Shown one piece after another: positions 45,801 through 55,957 of a stretch of 64,000 bases of DNA. The position numbers were made by a program, and so were the translations under genes. The DNA comes from Larix kaempferi (taxonomy: Eukaryota; Streptophyta; Pinopsida; Pinales; Pinaceae): contig BSBM01000602.1 in NCBI GenBank assembly GCA_027924585.1, positions 7,749,501-7,813,500 of the forward strand, given 5' to 3'. The notes below the pieces were generated by a model. That model did not search any database. It was not told where the DNA came from and saw only the letters and a program-made list of their open reading frames with translations. Within the stretch, counting starts at the first letter, position 1; each line of letters starts with the position of its first letter.

Positions 45801-46989
45801 GTTGGAGTAATGGTAACTCGAGTCTTGAGAGGAGCAAAGCTTGTGATGTAGCCACCAATTTGAGGAATCCTCCCCCCATTCAATTAATACACAACCACCA
45901 AACCCATGAGCTCAACCACGTGAAGAGACCCACGCCCTCTCAATGCTCATGTCATCCCAATTCGTAACTTTAACCTTTTTTATCATGTGATCTTTATACC
46001 CATGCTTTGGCATATGCATTATTATTCAAAAAAGTAGCCCACCATATTAGTGAATGGGACCATGCGTGGAATGCCCACGTGAAGAAGGATGCCCACGCTC
46101 TCTTAATTTAATATAACTTTCAATTTTGACTTTTGAAATCACTTGACATATAAATTAATGTGATTGTACACCCCTTATAATCCATCATGCATCCTTTTCC
46201 AATGATTTTTTAATCAATTTTTTTTACTTTTTTAATTTTTGGACTTTAGTGCATTTTGTCATTTTTTGGCAATTAAATGCCAAAATGATGCATTTTTAGC
46301 CAAAACTCCCCCGGAGGTGACATAACGGCCCGGAATCTGAAGGAGGGTGCTAGGGTAAAGAGGATGCTCTGAGCGTCAAAACGAGCCTCCCCACGCCAAA
46401 TTCCGCCTCCGGATGAGGTTTTTATCACACTTTGAAATTTTCCATTTAAACCATTAAAAAAGGGTCTAAATTACGGGAAAATTTATTCTTCTCGGAATCC
46501 AACGAAACCCCTAGTAGACCTAGTGCATGTTCATACGACTCAATCGAGATGGCTAACACGTAAAAAAATCCTAGTCACAAGACTCTAATAACCACCTTAG
46601 GTTTTGACCACCATGGAAAATACTCCAGCTTTGGAGGTTTGAGTGAAAAACTCAGGGATTATACGCCACTGATGAGTAACGCATAATTCCTAAGGAAAAA
46701 ACACTCTAGAGTATCCCCCAAATGGCTAAACCTAAGGATAGCCGAGTCTTTTATAAAAGGACCCCATTTAGACCAACTTTTTACATTTTCCCCATGGGGG
46801 TATGAACATGCAGTTATTACAAATGGGGCAAAAATGCCCTGAAAATGACTTCAGAACTTTTGAACATTGACGATGAACATTGAACATGTTCATGAAGCTG
46901 GCGGCTCACGAGAAATTCAGCTATTGTACAAAATAGCTGGTAACAGGTTGGACTACATCTTCTTGTTCTTCACTAGCCTCTTCTCCTGG
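42841..46989. other. Repeat-rich non-coding stretch
   Basis: No convincing gene was found. Contents: an imperfect duplication of the phrase gctcttgacttgtcttacgac at about 43605 and 43685, a hairpin (acttccccaaatggggaagt, about 43942-43962), a G/A-rich block at 44510-44900 with repeated gcagcga words like those at 1680-1760, and a TATA-like tataaaagg at 46752-46760. Frames at 44507-45130 (minus) and 45527-45883 (minus) have skewed composition and no motif. The region probably contains decayed LTR-element DNA. Confidence 0.45.
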
Positions 46990-48146
46990 AGCCACCTCTC
47001 TGGGATGCAACATTTACAATAACATTTCATGAGGGGTCATTATATGTGTATCTCTCTCATCAACACCATCCTCACCTCTATGCTCATTGAGACCTCGTGG
47101 AGGCTCATACAACCCAATAGTCCTTTCTTCGGGAAGAGGGATATTGGGATCTTCTTCATGATCTTCAATTATAGTTCAATTGCTCAAGTAAAATTCTTCT
47201 CCAGGTGCATCATGGGATAGGATTTTGTTAATCCACTCACCCAGGGCTCTAGAGCTCCTCACCCCTTCACCTGTTGAGGAACTCCTAGCAAACAAAAGAG
47301 TACTCAAAATCATCTCCTCTTGCTCATTCGTTATCTCTCTCTGATAAGGAAAATCAGGCTTGCTATCATCCTCATCATCCTTAGAGTCAGTAAAGATAGA
47401 CAACTGGAAGTCTTCCCTAGGAGGATCTTGCGAACGAAGTTGATTCATTATCTCTTTCGGAGTCCTACCATTGCTTGGAATCTGACCCTTGCTTTCTAAT
47501 ACACTATCTAAACCAATTGGTTCAGAATTTTGACTAGGCTAGAGGAGTTTTGCAGTAGCTTGGCTAGGAGTGCTCACAGGCTCACATAAGTCAGGGGTAG
47601 AGCTATCATTGCTTGGGGATCCAAATTCCCTAATAGAAAGGGCCGCAAAAAACACAGGTCTCTTTTCTTTTGTTTCTATCCTCGAAATGTGTGATGGACT
47701 ACTTGAAGACCCCAACTCAAGAACTAGGGAAGTTGAAGGGTCAATGGGGGTCACTTTAGAATTACTCTCAGATGAAGAGAATTACTCTCAGATGAAGAGC
47801 TAACACCTTCATCTAGCATCCCATACAAGATATCATAAACAACAGATGCAAGATGCCTTCCACCAATGGGCTCCGACTCCTGACTAGATGACCCCACCTC
47901 ATAGCTGGATGTGGTGGGAGTACGAAATGGAGCCTTCACTCAATCATCACTATCAGAAGAGTCAGAAAGGTCCTCCTCATGAGAATGCATAATCATAAAC
48001 ATCCCATCTACTATAGGCTCATCAAAACCAAAAGTCTTATCCAACCTTTCATTAATGTCTTCCAGATGGCAATCATAAAATGGATTTTTGTAAATTCTTA
48101 CCATCTGGCCCTCTGAATTTGGAATGGAGGCATAAGATAAGTCCAT
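46990..48146 (-). pseudogene. Gypsy protein part downstream of protease, acidic and broken
   Basis: Several minus-strand frames (48146-47940, 47939-47751, 47754-47539, 47448-47176) continue from the protease with shifts between them. The first reads DLSYASIPNSEGQMVRIYKN, the usual end of a plant gypsy retropepsin domain, then EDLSDSSDSDD. The others are serine- and acid-rich (VYDILYGMLDEGVSSSSESN, STDLCEP, TDSKDDEDDSKPDFPYQREI), as in the linker between protease and RT. A tandem 19-bp duplication gaattactctcagatgaag at about 47760-47797 coincides with a frame change. No RT follows. Confidence 0.6.
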
Positions 48147-48470
48147 CTGTATCTATCCTCCAAGTTTTGTAGACCATTTTCGTCTTAGAAGCATCCTATA
48201 TATAGGTGGTAGATCAATTACTACTACGTCCATCAATGTTGAAATATCCAGGTATACGAAGAGGTCCACTTTAAGGTTCTTAATCAGTCCATGGACTTGA
48301 ATTTGTCTAGAGTCAATCCCACAGGAATTTCTATATGGTCTAGTCACTTGCAACCCTAAAGCTTACATGAATTTCAGTGGCATGATGTTCATTGATACAC
48401 TCGAGTCAAGCATACAATTATATAATAGAGCAATAACATTCCTTGGATTTCTAACATGATATAGAAGAGT
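48147..48470 (-). pseudogene. Gypsy retropepsin
   Basis: The minus strand reads NCMLDSSVSMNIMPLKFM at about 48417-48365, the catalytic-loop region of a plant Ty3/gypsy aspartic protease. The normally glycine-bearing D-S/T-G motif is DSS. After a stop (about 48363) the frame continues with LQVTRPYRN, then the 48353-48153 ORF: IQVHGLIKNLKVDLFVYLDI, VVVIDLPPIYRMLLRRKWST and KLGG. This is the conserved flap and C-terminal part that precedes the DLSYA segment. The enzyme would mature the gag polyprotein. With the mutated active site and the stops it cannot be active. Confidence 0.75.
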
Positions 48471-48879
48471 TTGTGTCCTCTGTTCCTCCTCTCATAAATT
48501 GCACTCTGTAAGATGATGGGAGGATCATTAATTGTGTCTTCTTTAGGTTCGTCTTTAACTAAATTCTACGACACAACAAGAGGAGTACCCTTAGGTTCAG
48601 GGCAGGAAATACTCTCACAAAACGTGAGAACCTTCTTCTCAGAGGGCAGTTTGATCAGTTTGGCTAATGGGACAGGATATTTGACCTTCCTCAACAACCC
48701 TTCCAAGTCAATGTTTAACTCCACATATTCTAGATTTTGGGGTTGGTGCCTTGGTGGGGTTTCTCCGCTAATTGTTTAACCGGAAGGGAAGAGGTACCCC
48801 ATGTCTTATTTTGGGTGGGGTTTAATGACTCATTAGGTTTCTTTCTCTGGTAAACCTGCCATTTATCCTTCTGGGAGGT

Positions 48880-50308
48880 TTCATTCATTTGCTTTGGACA
48901 GGGTTTACCCTAGATTTGTCATTATTCTTCCCTTGAGTTACTTATGTCTTTGTTCCATACATGGAAAACCCTATCAAATGTACCATTTGGCTCACACTCT
49001 TCTAGAAAGTGGATGTTATCACCAGGGTTGGAATCTTGGTGATCAACTTGGAAAGCACACTCACCCTCATCATGATTTGCATTGCAAGAATCACAACCAC
49101 CAACTAAATTGTTTCCGGATTGTGCAGGGACTGGTGGACCCTTAGGCTCCTCATTGTAGGGCCTCTTAGGTTGATTCCAATAAGGTTTTTGAGGATAAGG
49201 CACCCTGGGCTTGTCTTGGCCTCTAGCTAATTTGGTTACCTCATGAGTTAGAATGGTCAAATGTTTCATCATTTCTGCCATGGAGTCAGGGGTAGGGGCA
49301 TTTTGTTCTTGGGCCAGTTACTTGCCGTTGGTACCTCTTGCCTTAGTTTTTGATTTAGATGAAGCGGCCCTAGAGGATTCTAACAAGTCAAAATTATCTA
49401 TAGACGTGACATTCCTTTCCATTATCTTGGCTTTGGTTTGGGCATCTCTAAGATCAATTGGTTCCGTCTCCTTTAGCATGACACCAAAGGTTCCTTCGAA
49501 GGCATTCGGGTAGTGGAGTAGGACGGCTTGATCCTTAGGTTTAATGTCATCAAGTATTTTGCTAAGGATCTTCTGAAATCTGATGTTAAACTCCTATATA
49601 GTTTCATTATCCTTCTTTCGAATTTCAAAAATTTGGTTCAATAGGAATTTGCCATCATACTTGGATCCCCGCTCATTAATCAAGCTTCTTTTGAACCTGT
49701 TGTAACCAGTGACAAAGTTTGGGGCTAGGTTCCTAAACCATCGATGGGCATCACCCTCAAGGGATTGGATGATCAACTTCATGCAGAGATCCTCATATTC
49801 AATGTTCAACTCATTAATAGCCTTCCAAAACAAGTTCAAATGTTCTTCTATAGAAATGGTGTTGTTGCCACTGAAGCGTGGCAACCGCTCATGGGCCTTG
49901 TTTGGAATAGGGCGTGGCAAACCAAGATTCCTTTCGAAGGGTCGAGCTTGAGGCGAAGGTGGATTTACATTACCCCCTGACTTATGTTAGCCATGTTGGT
50001 TTTGGAAGATTCACTGCCTGAGGAATAAGACTTGGAGGATCGGTTTGCTGTAGGGCAGAGTTAGGAGATTGAAGACTAGAGGGATTCAGAGGAGAACTTG
50101 AGGATCCTCGAGGATTTCAAAATTTGATTTGTAGATTAGATGATTCAAGTGGAGGGTTATTCTTCCTCTTTGCCTTAGGAGATATTGAATAAAAAATGGG
50201 ATCCTTCCTAAGATTTCTCAGGTCATAAGGATGAGAGGCTCGCTCCTCAACGGAGTTGCAACGTGGATTCACTAGGAGAAGGGAAAAGGGCTTCACCGAA
50301 GATGTCAT
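48880..50308 (-). pseudogene. Ty3/gypsy gag
   Basis: The likely start is an ATG at 50308 (MTSSVKPFSLLLV), 30 bases from the primer binding site. The frame, broken by several stops, runs through YDLRNLRKDPIFY and then the 49920-49594 ORF: RLPRFSGNNTISIEEHLNLF, DLCMKLIIQSLEGDAHRWFR and GSKYDGKFLLNQ, a retrotransposon gag capsid domain (the DAHRWF motif is characteristic). 49281-48922 gives a basic proline-rich segment and a zinc-knuckle-like CDSCNANHDEGEC. Stops lie near 49590, 49320 and 50117. Confidence 0.82.
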
Positions 50309-50337
50309 TCTAAATACTAGGGAACTCCTTGCTCCAT

Positions 50338-50350
50338 GGCAATGGCGCCA
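50338..50350 (-). other. Gypsy primer binding site
   Basis: The minus strand reads TGGCGCCATTGCC, close to the TGGCGCCGTTGCC site (tRNA-Asp type) of many plant Athila/Tat-like gypsy elements. It lies between gag and the LTR. A degenerate second copy of the junction occurs 93 bp to the right (50414-50450). Confidence 0.7.
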
Positions 50351-50448
50351 AAAATGTTGTCGAAGACACTTTTTTGGATAGGGGTGCAAAATATGTTGTT
50401 AAGATCAAATTGAGGAACTCCTTGCTCCCTAGCAATGGTTCTAAAAAA

Positions 50449-53400
50449 TGTTGTCACGCGATTTGATGATCTTGTTTTTGCATGGATTAAACAATCATCA
50501 GGCCGGTGGAACTTCTGGACACTGCTCCAAAGTGTCACACACCCAGGGTCCCCTCTCTTTAGGTTTCATAGGTCCACTGGAGCAGACCCGGACTAACCAC
50601 AGGAAGTGTCCCTATTTCAGGTGTCTCAGATACTTGTTGGTAGAACCAACTTTCTCACATTACTAGCAAGACTGATTTCTAAAGGGTGGAAGTGACTTTA
50701 AGATTAACAAATTGAGGAAATGAGCACTCCCGGGGAAATGCTAAAGGGGAATCTTGAGGTTAAAGAGTGTGGGGAAGCAGTTTAACTTCTTCAGGGATAA
50801 GTTGGGAGAGAGGGAGAACACCTTCCATGGTAAGAGGGAGTGTTGAAATTTGTACCAAGGAAGTGTTCCCCTAGTGACTTTTTCCTAAGTCACTAAAAAG
50901 GGGACAAAGCACATAACCCTTGCATTAATTGCTTGAGAAAAGTAATTAATTTCACTTTAGAGTTATAAAGTGACTTTTCGATTTATTTAAGTTGTGGTAG
51001 AGAGATAAGATAAGATAAGATAATTATATTAATGTCCAACTAATGACCACAAAGTAGGTCAAAGGGATTGCTGATTACAATGATGTTCGTACAAAGCGGG
51101 AGAACCAAACGGTCTCCTATAAAAGGATCCAATGCATGAAGAAAGAAAGAAAAGAATGAACAAAGTGAACTGGACTAAAGTATGAGAGAGCTTTGACTAC
51201 AAACGCGAATCCAGAAACCCGCAATGGGGCGGAGATGCCCTAGCAGAAAAGGTCCAGGAGCGAATAGGTCTAAGGATCCGACCTATCTCTCCTAACTAGA
51301 TTAAATATGGGCCCTTGATCTAGTGTCCTTTTAGCTACCCCAGGAAGGTGAAATGAAAAGACAAGGGAAAAACAATAAATAAGGCACCCCATTCATTCAT
51401 TTGCACACATCTCAAGAGAGTTGGAGAAGTGGAGATTATTCCAAGAGAGTTGGAGTGCAAGGTCAAGTTGGAGTTTGAGAGAGAGAAGTTAACCGTCTGA
51501 GATAGCAACTCGTTTCCCAAGACAAGAATCCGTACAACAGTTTTGGGCGCATTTTTCGAGAAGAAAACAGTGGCACACATTTCTAGGCAGTAGTACGAAT
51601 TACGAGAAATCCGTACAGTCCATACATTTGTACAGTTTCTGTATGTGGGCACGAAATTCGAGGAAGCTTCATTGCTATTTTGTTGGGCACGAATTTCTAG
51701 GCAGAGGATTGAGTTTGGGACTGAAATCGAGGAGCTGTCCATACAGCTCTGTGTTGCTTGAGAAGGGCATGATTTCCCAGAAATATATGCACAGAATTCG
51801 AGGTAGATTCTAGCACAGATTTCGAGGCAGCCTGTTAGTCTACTGGTTGAGATGAGTTGTGCTTGATATTATTAAAATTATGCTGTACATTTTATTGAAG
51901 AAGAAATTAATAAAATATCTCTCTCACAGGTTTTCCCTTCGGGGTTTTTCCTGGGCCATTTTGGCTAAAATATCTGAGTTTGGAATTTTTTGTGCATGGC
52001 CGTTATGTTCTTTCTGTTCTCAGTATTTTGGTAGAACTTTTCTTGTGCTTCCAGTTCAGATGTGTTTATGAGTGAAATTTCATTTTCAGCCGTCTATGGT
52101 TGAATGAGATGGTTTATTAAACATTGTTAATCTGAGTAAACTTGAAAGCCTGTTAGAGAAGTGAAATTTCTACAAAGAGCGGGGAGAATTGCCTCTAAGA
52201 GCCCACGATACAAAGAAAATTACATTGATATAATTTAATATCTATGTGGGGTGATTAGGGAGTCCCCTTTACATTCTTTTCCAATACATAATAAGTGTTA
52301 CTTGCCACCACATGGATTTTTTTTTCCTAGTGTGCCTCCTTGGAGGAGAAATGTGCCCCACTTGGAGATGAGTGATAGCTAGGCCCACAAAATTGAGACT
52401 TGGTTATTGTTCGGAAAATGATTTTACTAAGACCCAAGTTTCCACTTTGCCCAAGAGGTTGCTCAATTTTCACTTGATTAATTCACCTCTTAACTTAGGA
52501 AATTTTTAAATCGGACTTTATGAAAGTCTGTTAATAATTTCCTTTAATTCCAATATAGGTGAATTGATGCTCAAAACACTTTGATTTTTCCTTAGATGGA
52601 ATCCTTGATGCTTGAAAACACTGTACAAATCAAATCCATGTCATAAACCAATCTGCAATCTTCAAAATCATGCTGCTCCAAATAATTAATCTTCAACCTT
52701 GGACTTTTTAATTATTAACATAGAAAAAATTCCACATTAAAGCTCATTAATCCAAATTGGTTGAAAATAACACTTGGAGGGGTCTAATTGGCCTCCAATG
52801 GCTGTAGCATGATGAAATATGAATCATGGAGCTCCCATACTGATGGCTGGTCCTATTTGACCAAGTCAAAAAGTCAACTCTAGTCAAACTTTTCTAATGA
52901 AGTCCACTGGTGCAAGGACTCGAGCAAAGCCTAGTAGAGGATGAAAAATCACTTGCAATAATTAGTATTGAAAGAGAACTAGAGCCACAAATCATACTTT
53001 ACACAAGTGATACAAGTGAATCCTTACATAGTTTCATCATAGGAAAAATGCATAACAGAACATATATCATGAAGTACTTGTTTTATATGCATGCCACCAT
53101 TGAGTTTACCATCACGGACATTGCATAGATCAACCTTCTCTTGGGTGAAGTGAATGGTCAAAATCAAAGACTAGTCAAAGTGGAGGATTGGTCATGGAAG
53201 ACTTGAGTAACTTAGGAGAAAGGGAAAAACAGGGGAATTTGTTACATTCATTAGTCAATCAAACACTAGGGAAGCATGTTTCTCATAGATGGATGATGTG
53301 CTAGAAGATGATACCCCTTTGACTTTAACAAGCCCCCTTTATTTCTCTTATGCATAGATATTTTCTTTTATTTTCACTTTTCTGTTGCTTTTGGATATTT

Positions 53401-53723
53401 CAATTTTACATCTTTTTCATTGATTTTCCTTTAGTTGGCTAATGGTTGAAAGGTACTGGCTCTGGATACCTTTTGGGCACCAGTTATGACACGGTCTTAG
53501 CTCCACTGCTAGCGACCATCCATAGGCCTAACGGAATTGTAATGGTAATGTTTGTTTAGAGCAAATAGGTAGTACTTACCCTTCCAACCATCAACCAATT
53601 TCAAGTCTAGGGGAAAAATTGTTTCAAGTCTAGGGAGTACACTTTTGGCAACTAGCCAGCCTTAGTTCGCACACAATCCACATGGTTTTACAAATAAAAA
53701 GGGATAACAGGGTGTTGAACCCC
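50449..53723 (-). repeat. Gypsy LTR, copy B, with right boundary uncertain
   Basis: It starts tgttgtcacgcg next to the primer-site region and shares 50452-50767 and 52175-52690 with copy A. The shared parts are separated by a copia remnant (50768-52174). Beyond 52690 no copy A sequence remains for comparison. The right boundary is between 52690 and the C5 LTR at 53724. No coding sequence is seen there. Confidence 0.65.
50768..52174 (+). mobile_element. 5'-truncated copia remnant with 3' LTR
   Basis: The first about 60 bases encode a copia polyprotein tail (FRDKLGERENTFHGK), followed by a polypurine tract taagagggag (50831-50840). The LTR is 50841-52174 with ends TGTTGAAATTT...AAATTTCTACA (good inverted ends) and a plus-strand TATA box (ctataaaaggatcc, about 51117-51130). 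A 5-bp duplication aagag flanks the whole remnant (50763-50767, 52175-52179). Its 5' end starts at TG yet lacks the 5' LTR and most of the interior, so an internal deletion must have removed them. Confidence 0.8.
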
Positions 53724-54993
53724 TGGTGATACTGAGAGGGGGGGGTGAATCAATATCATGCGCAATTTTAATATTTATATATAATTTTTCACTTCATAAA
53801 TCATACACCAATACCAGAGCAATTATCAACATAAAACATTGTGCGCAGGGTATTTATAAATCAACTTTATATAGATAGGATATTTGGTTATATAAATTGT
53901 TGGGAGACACCAATCTCCAATAAGGTGTGAGCACCCACTCACAGATTTTGCAGACACCAATCTAACAGGGACACCAATCCCTTGTGTAAGCACCAACTTA
54001 CTATTTACAGGCACCAACCTGTGAGAACACCAATCCTCTGCGCAAGCACCAACTTGTCTTCAGGCACCAACCTGTGAAGACACCAATCCTCTTATGAGCA
54101 CCAAATCATAACTAGCAAGCACCATCTTGCGCTGTCAGGCACCAACCTGCAAGAGACCACAATCTCCTGTCCTTGCCCCTTCCTGCTTCCCTGATATTGA
54201 TATGGTTAAAATATAAAGCTGTAACCGTGTTCTTCTGTCACACTCTTATTTGTGCACTTTCCTCAGCTTACTTTGCGCACTTTCTTTGGCTTCTACTGCA
54301 TACTCAGCTTTGCGCACTTCCACATCTTCTATTGTGCACTTACTCTTCGTGCTCTACTATATTGCGCACCTGACCACATACTCTGCTTTACTCTTATTCT
54401 GTACACTCAACTCTACTTCTGCGACTGTGACTTCATATCTGACTTGGTTCTGTATTGTTGTGCACTTCTTCGAATCAACTAGCTGTTGATTCCCTTATTA
54501 GGCCGAAGCTTCCAAATTCAGAGTACTCCTCTCTTCCTCCTCTCCCACACTCTAAAACACATCCATTTTTTTGTTTATTTATATTCATTCTAGCATCAAT
54601 ACTTATTTTTTTGATTCAATTGATTGTGCACAAGTGGGGGCTTCTATAAGTTGGTGCTTCTTCCTTTCTTCATGCTCAAGTTTACCCAAACATTTGACTT
54701 GAGCCGACCAAGTCTCTTGCTCTTCTGTAGGCGTGCAATTTGCGCACTGACATTTTTGCTCACTGCACGGTATTTATGCGACATTCACCTATCCTTGAAT
54801 TGAGTGAAAATATGACTTAATGGGGCTTAAGCACGTATTCCCTTTGACAAGCTTTTTCTATATACTTCTTCAAACTGGCTTCTAGAGTTCATGCTTCTCA
54901 TTTGACATCAAGCTTGTTCTAAATACTTCTTCAAACTGGCTTCTAGACTTCATGCTTCTCATTTGACATCAATGACAATACTAAGTTCAACCA
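53724..54993 (-). repeat. 3' LTR of C5 (about 1270 bp)
   Basis: It begins tggtgatactgag followed by a G-run, like the C3 LTR, and ends gttcaacca (TGGT...ACCA), next to a purine tract on the element strand. The centre (53905-54170) has repeated caccaatct and gcaccaac phrases. The ends are judged by this pattern, since no second LTR is present. Confidence 0.75.
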
Positions 54994-55417
54994 TCTCTCC
55001 CTTTGGCATTGATGTCAACACCAAGTAAGACTGAGCTCCCCCTAAATATGAGCTTCTCGTCAGAGTTGTGCATTTGGTGCATTTTACAGCAACCTGTACT
55101 TTTGCAATTTCTGTCTTTGCGCAGTCTCTATTACAACACAGTGTCTGTAGTTTCATTTGTAATTTCTTCGTAGTATCTGCAATTTCTCCCCTTTGACATC
55201 AATGGAAAAGGGATGCTCGCTTATCTTGTCTTACTTATCTTCGATAGCCTTGTGACAATTTTGCAGCAACCTGCAATTCTGTATTTGTGCAGTATTTGCA
55301 ATTTCTTCTCCTGCATAATTTTGTTTTTGTGCAGTATCTACAATTTTCTTCCCCTCGACTCATGCTCCTCTTTCTTCTTTCTAGTGCTTCTCCTTTGACT
55401 GTGCTGATTCCAACTTC
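54994..55417 (-). other. C5 polypurine tract and 3' untranslated region
   Basis: Starts with tctctccctttggc (purine tract on the minus strand), then the phrase ttggcattgatgtcaac also found at the same place in C3 and CX. The rest is pyrimidine-rich with a few imperfect repeats (agtatctgcaatttct words) and no frame. Confidence 0.7.
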
Positions 55418-55957
55418 TTACACTACGCAATCTTCATCTATCTTCCTGTGTTGTCGCATTGTTTCCATAGTTTCCAGTTTTGATGTGGCTTGAGTAAACG
55501 AGTGAGGAGTGGGAATTACTCCCAATTTCTGTCTAAGATACTCAAAGGTATCCCTTGGAAGAGGCTTTGTGAATATATCTGCATTCTGCTCCTTAGTTTC
55601 AACATAGTCCAACTTGACATTGTTTTCATTGACTTGTTCTCTCAAGAAATGATATTTGATAGGAATATGCTTTGTCTTGGAGTGCATTACAAGATTCTTG
55701 GAAATACTGATTGCACTAGTGTTGTCACATAAAATTGGAATAGGTTAATCGAACTCCTCCTGGACATCCTTTAAAGTTTGTTTCATCCAGAGAACTTGGG
55801 CGCAACATGCTGCTATTGCGATCTATTCTGCCTTTGCTGTAGACAGCGACATTGACGATTGTTTCTTGCTCAACCAGGACACTAAGCAGTTTCCAAAGTA
55901 AAATGCTGCTCCAATTGTACTTCTTCTGCCATCGATACATCTTGCCCGGTCTGCATC
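55418..55957 (-). pseudogene. C5 RNase H
   Basis: Motifs are DADRARCIDGRRSTIGAAFY, FGNCLVSWLSKKQSSMSLST and AKAEYIAIAACCAQVLWMKQ, then, after a TAA near 55745-55747, CDNTSAISISKNLVMHSKTK, HIPIKYHFLREQ and KEQNADIFTKPLPRDTFEYL. The first part is in the same frame before the stop. The N-terminal residues continue at 63549 on the other side of CX. DADRARCID stands where related elements read DADWAG, so the first motif is also altered. Confidence 0.87.

Noticed and set aside
45527-45883. Minus-strand 118-residue frame
   Set aside because: No recognisable motif, no homologous context, isolated in decayed repeat DNA.
29100-53723. A single gypsy element with copies A and B as its two LTRs
   Set aside because: Possible in orientation, but no RT or integrase lies between and copy A's right edge is lost; not enough to claim one element.
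54173-54489. Overlapping plus-strand hydrophobic frames in the C5 LTR
   Set aside because: Pyrimidine-rich sequence read in three frames; no conserved domain.
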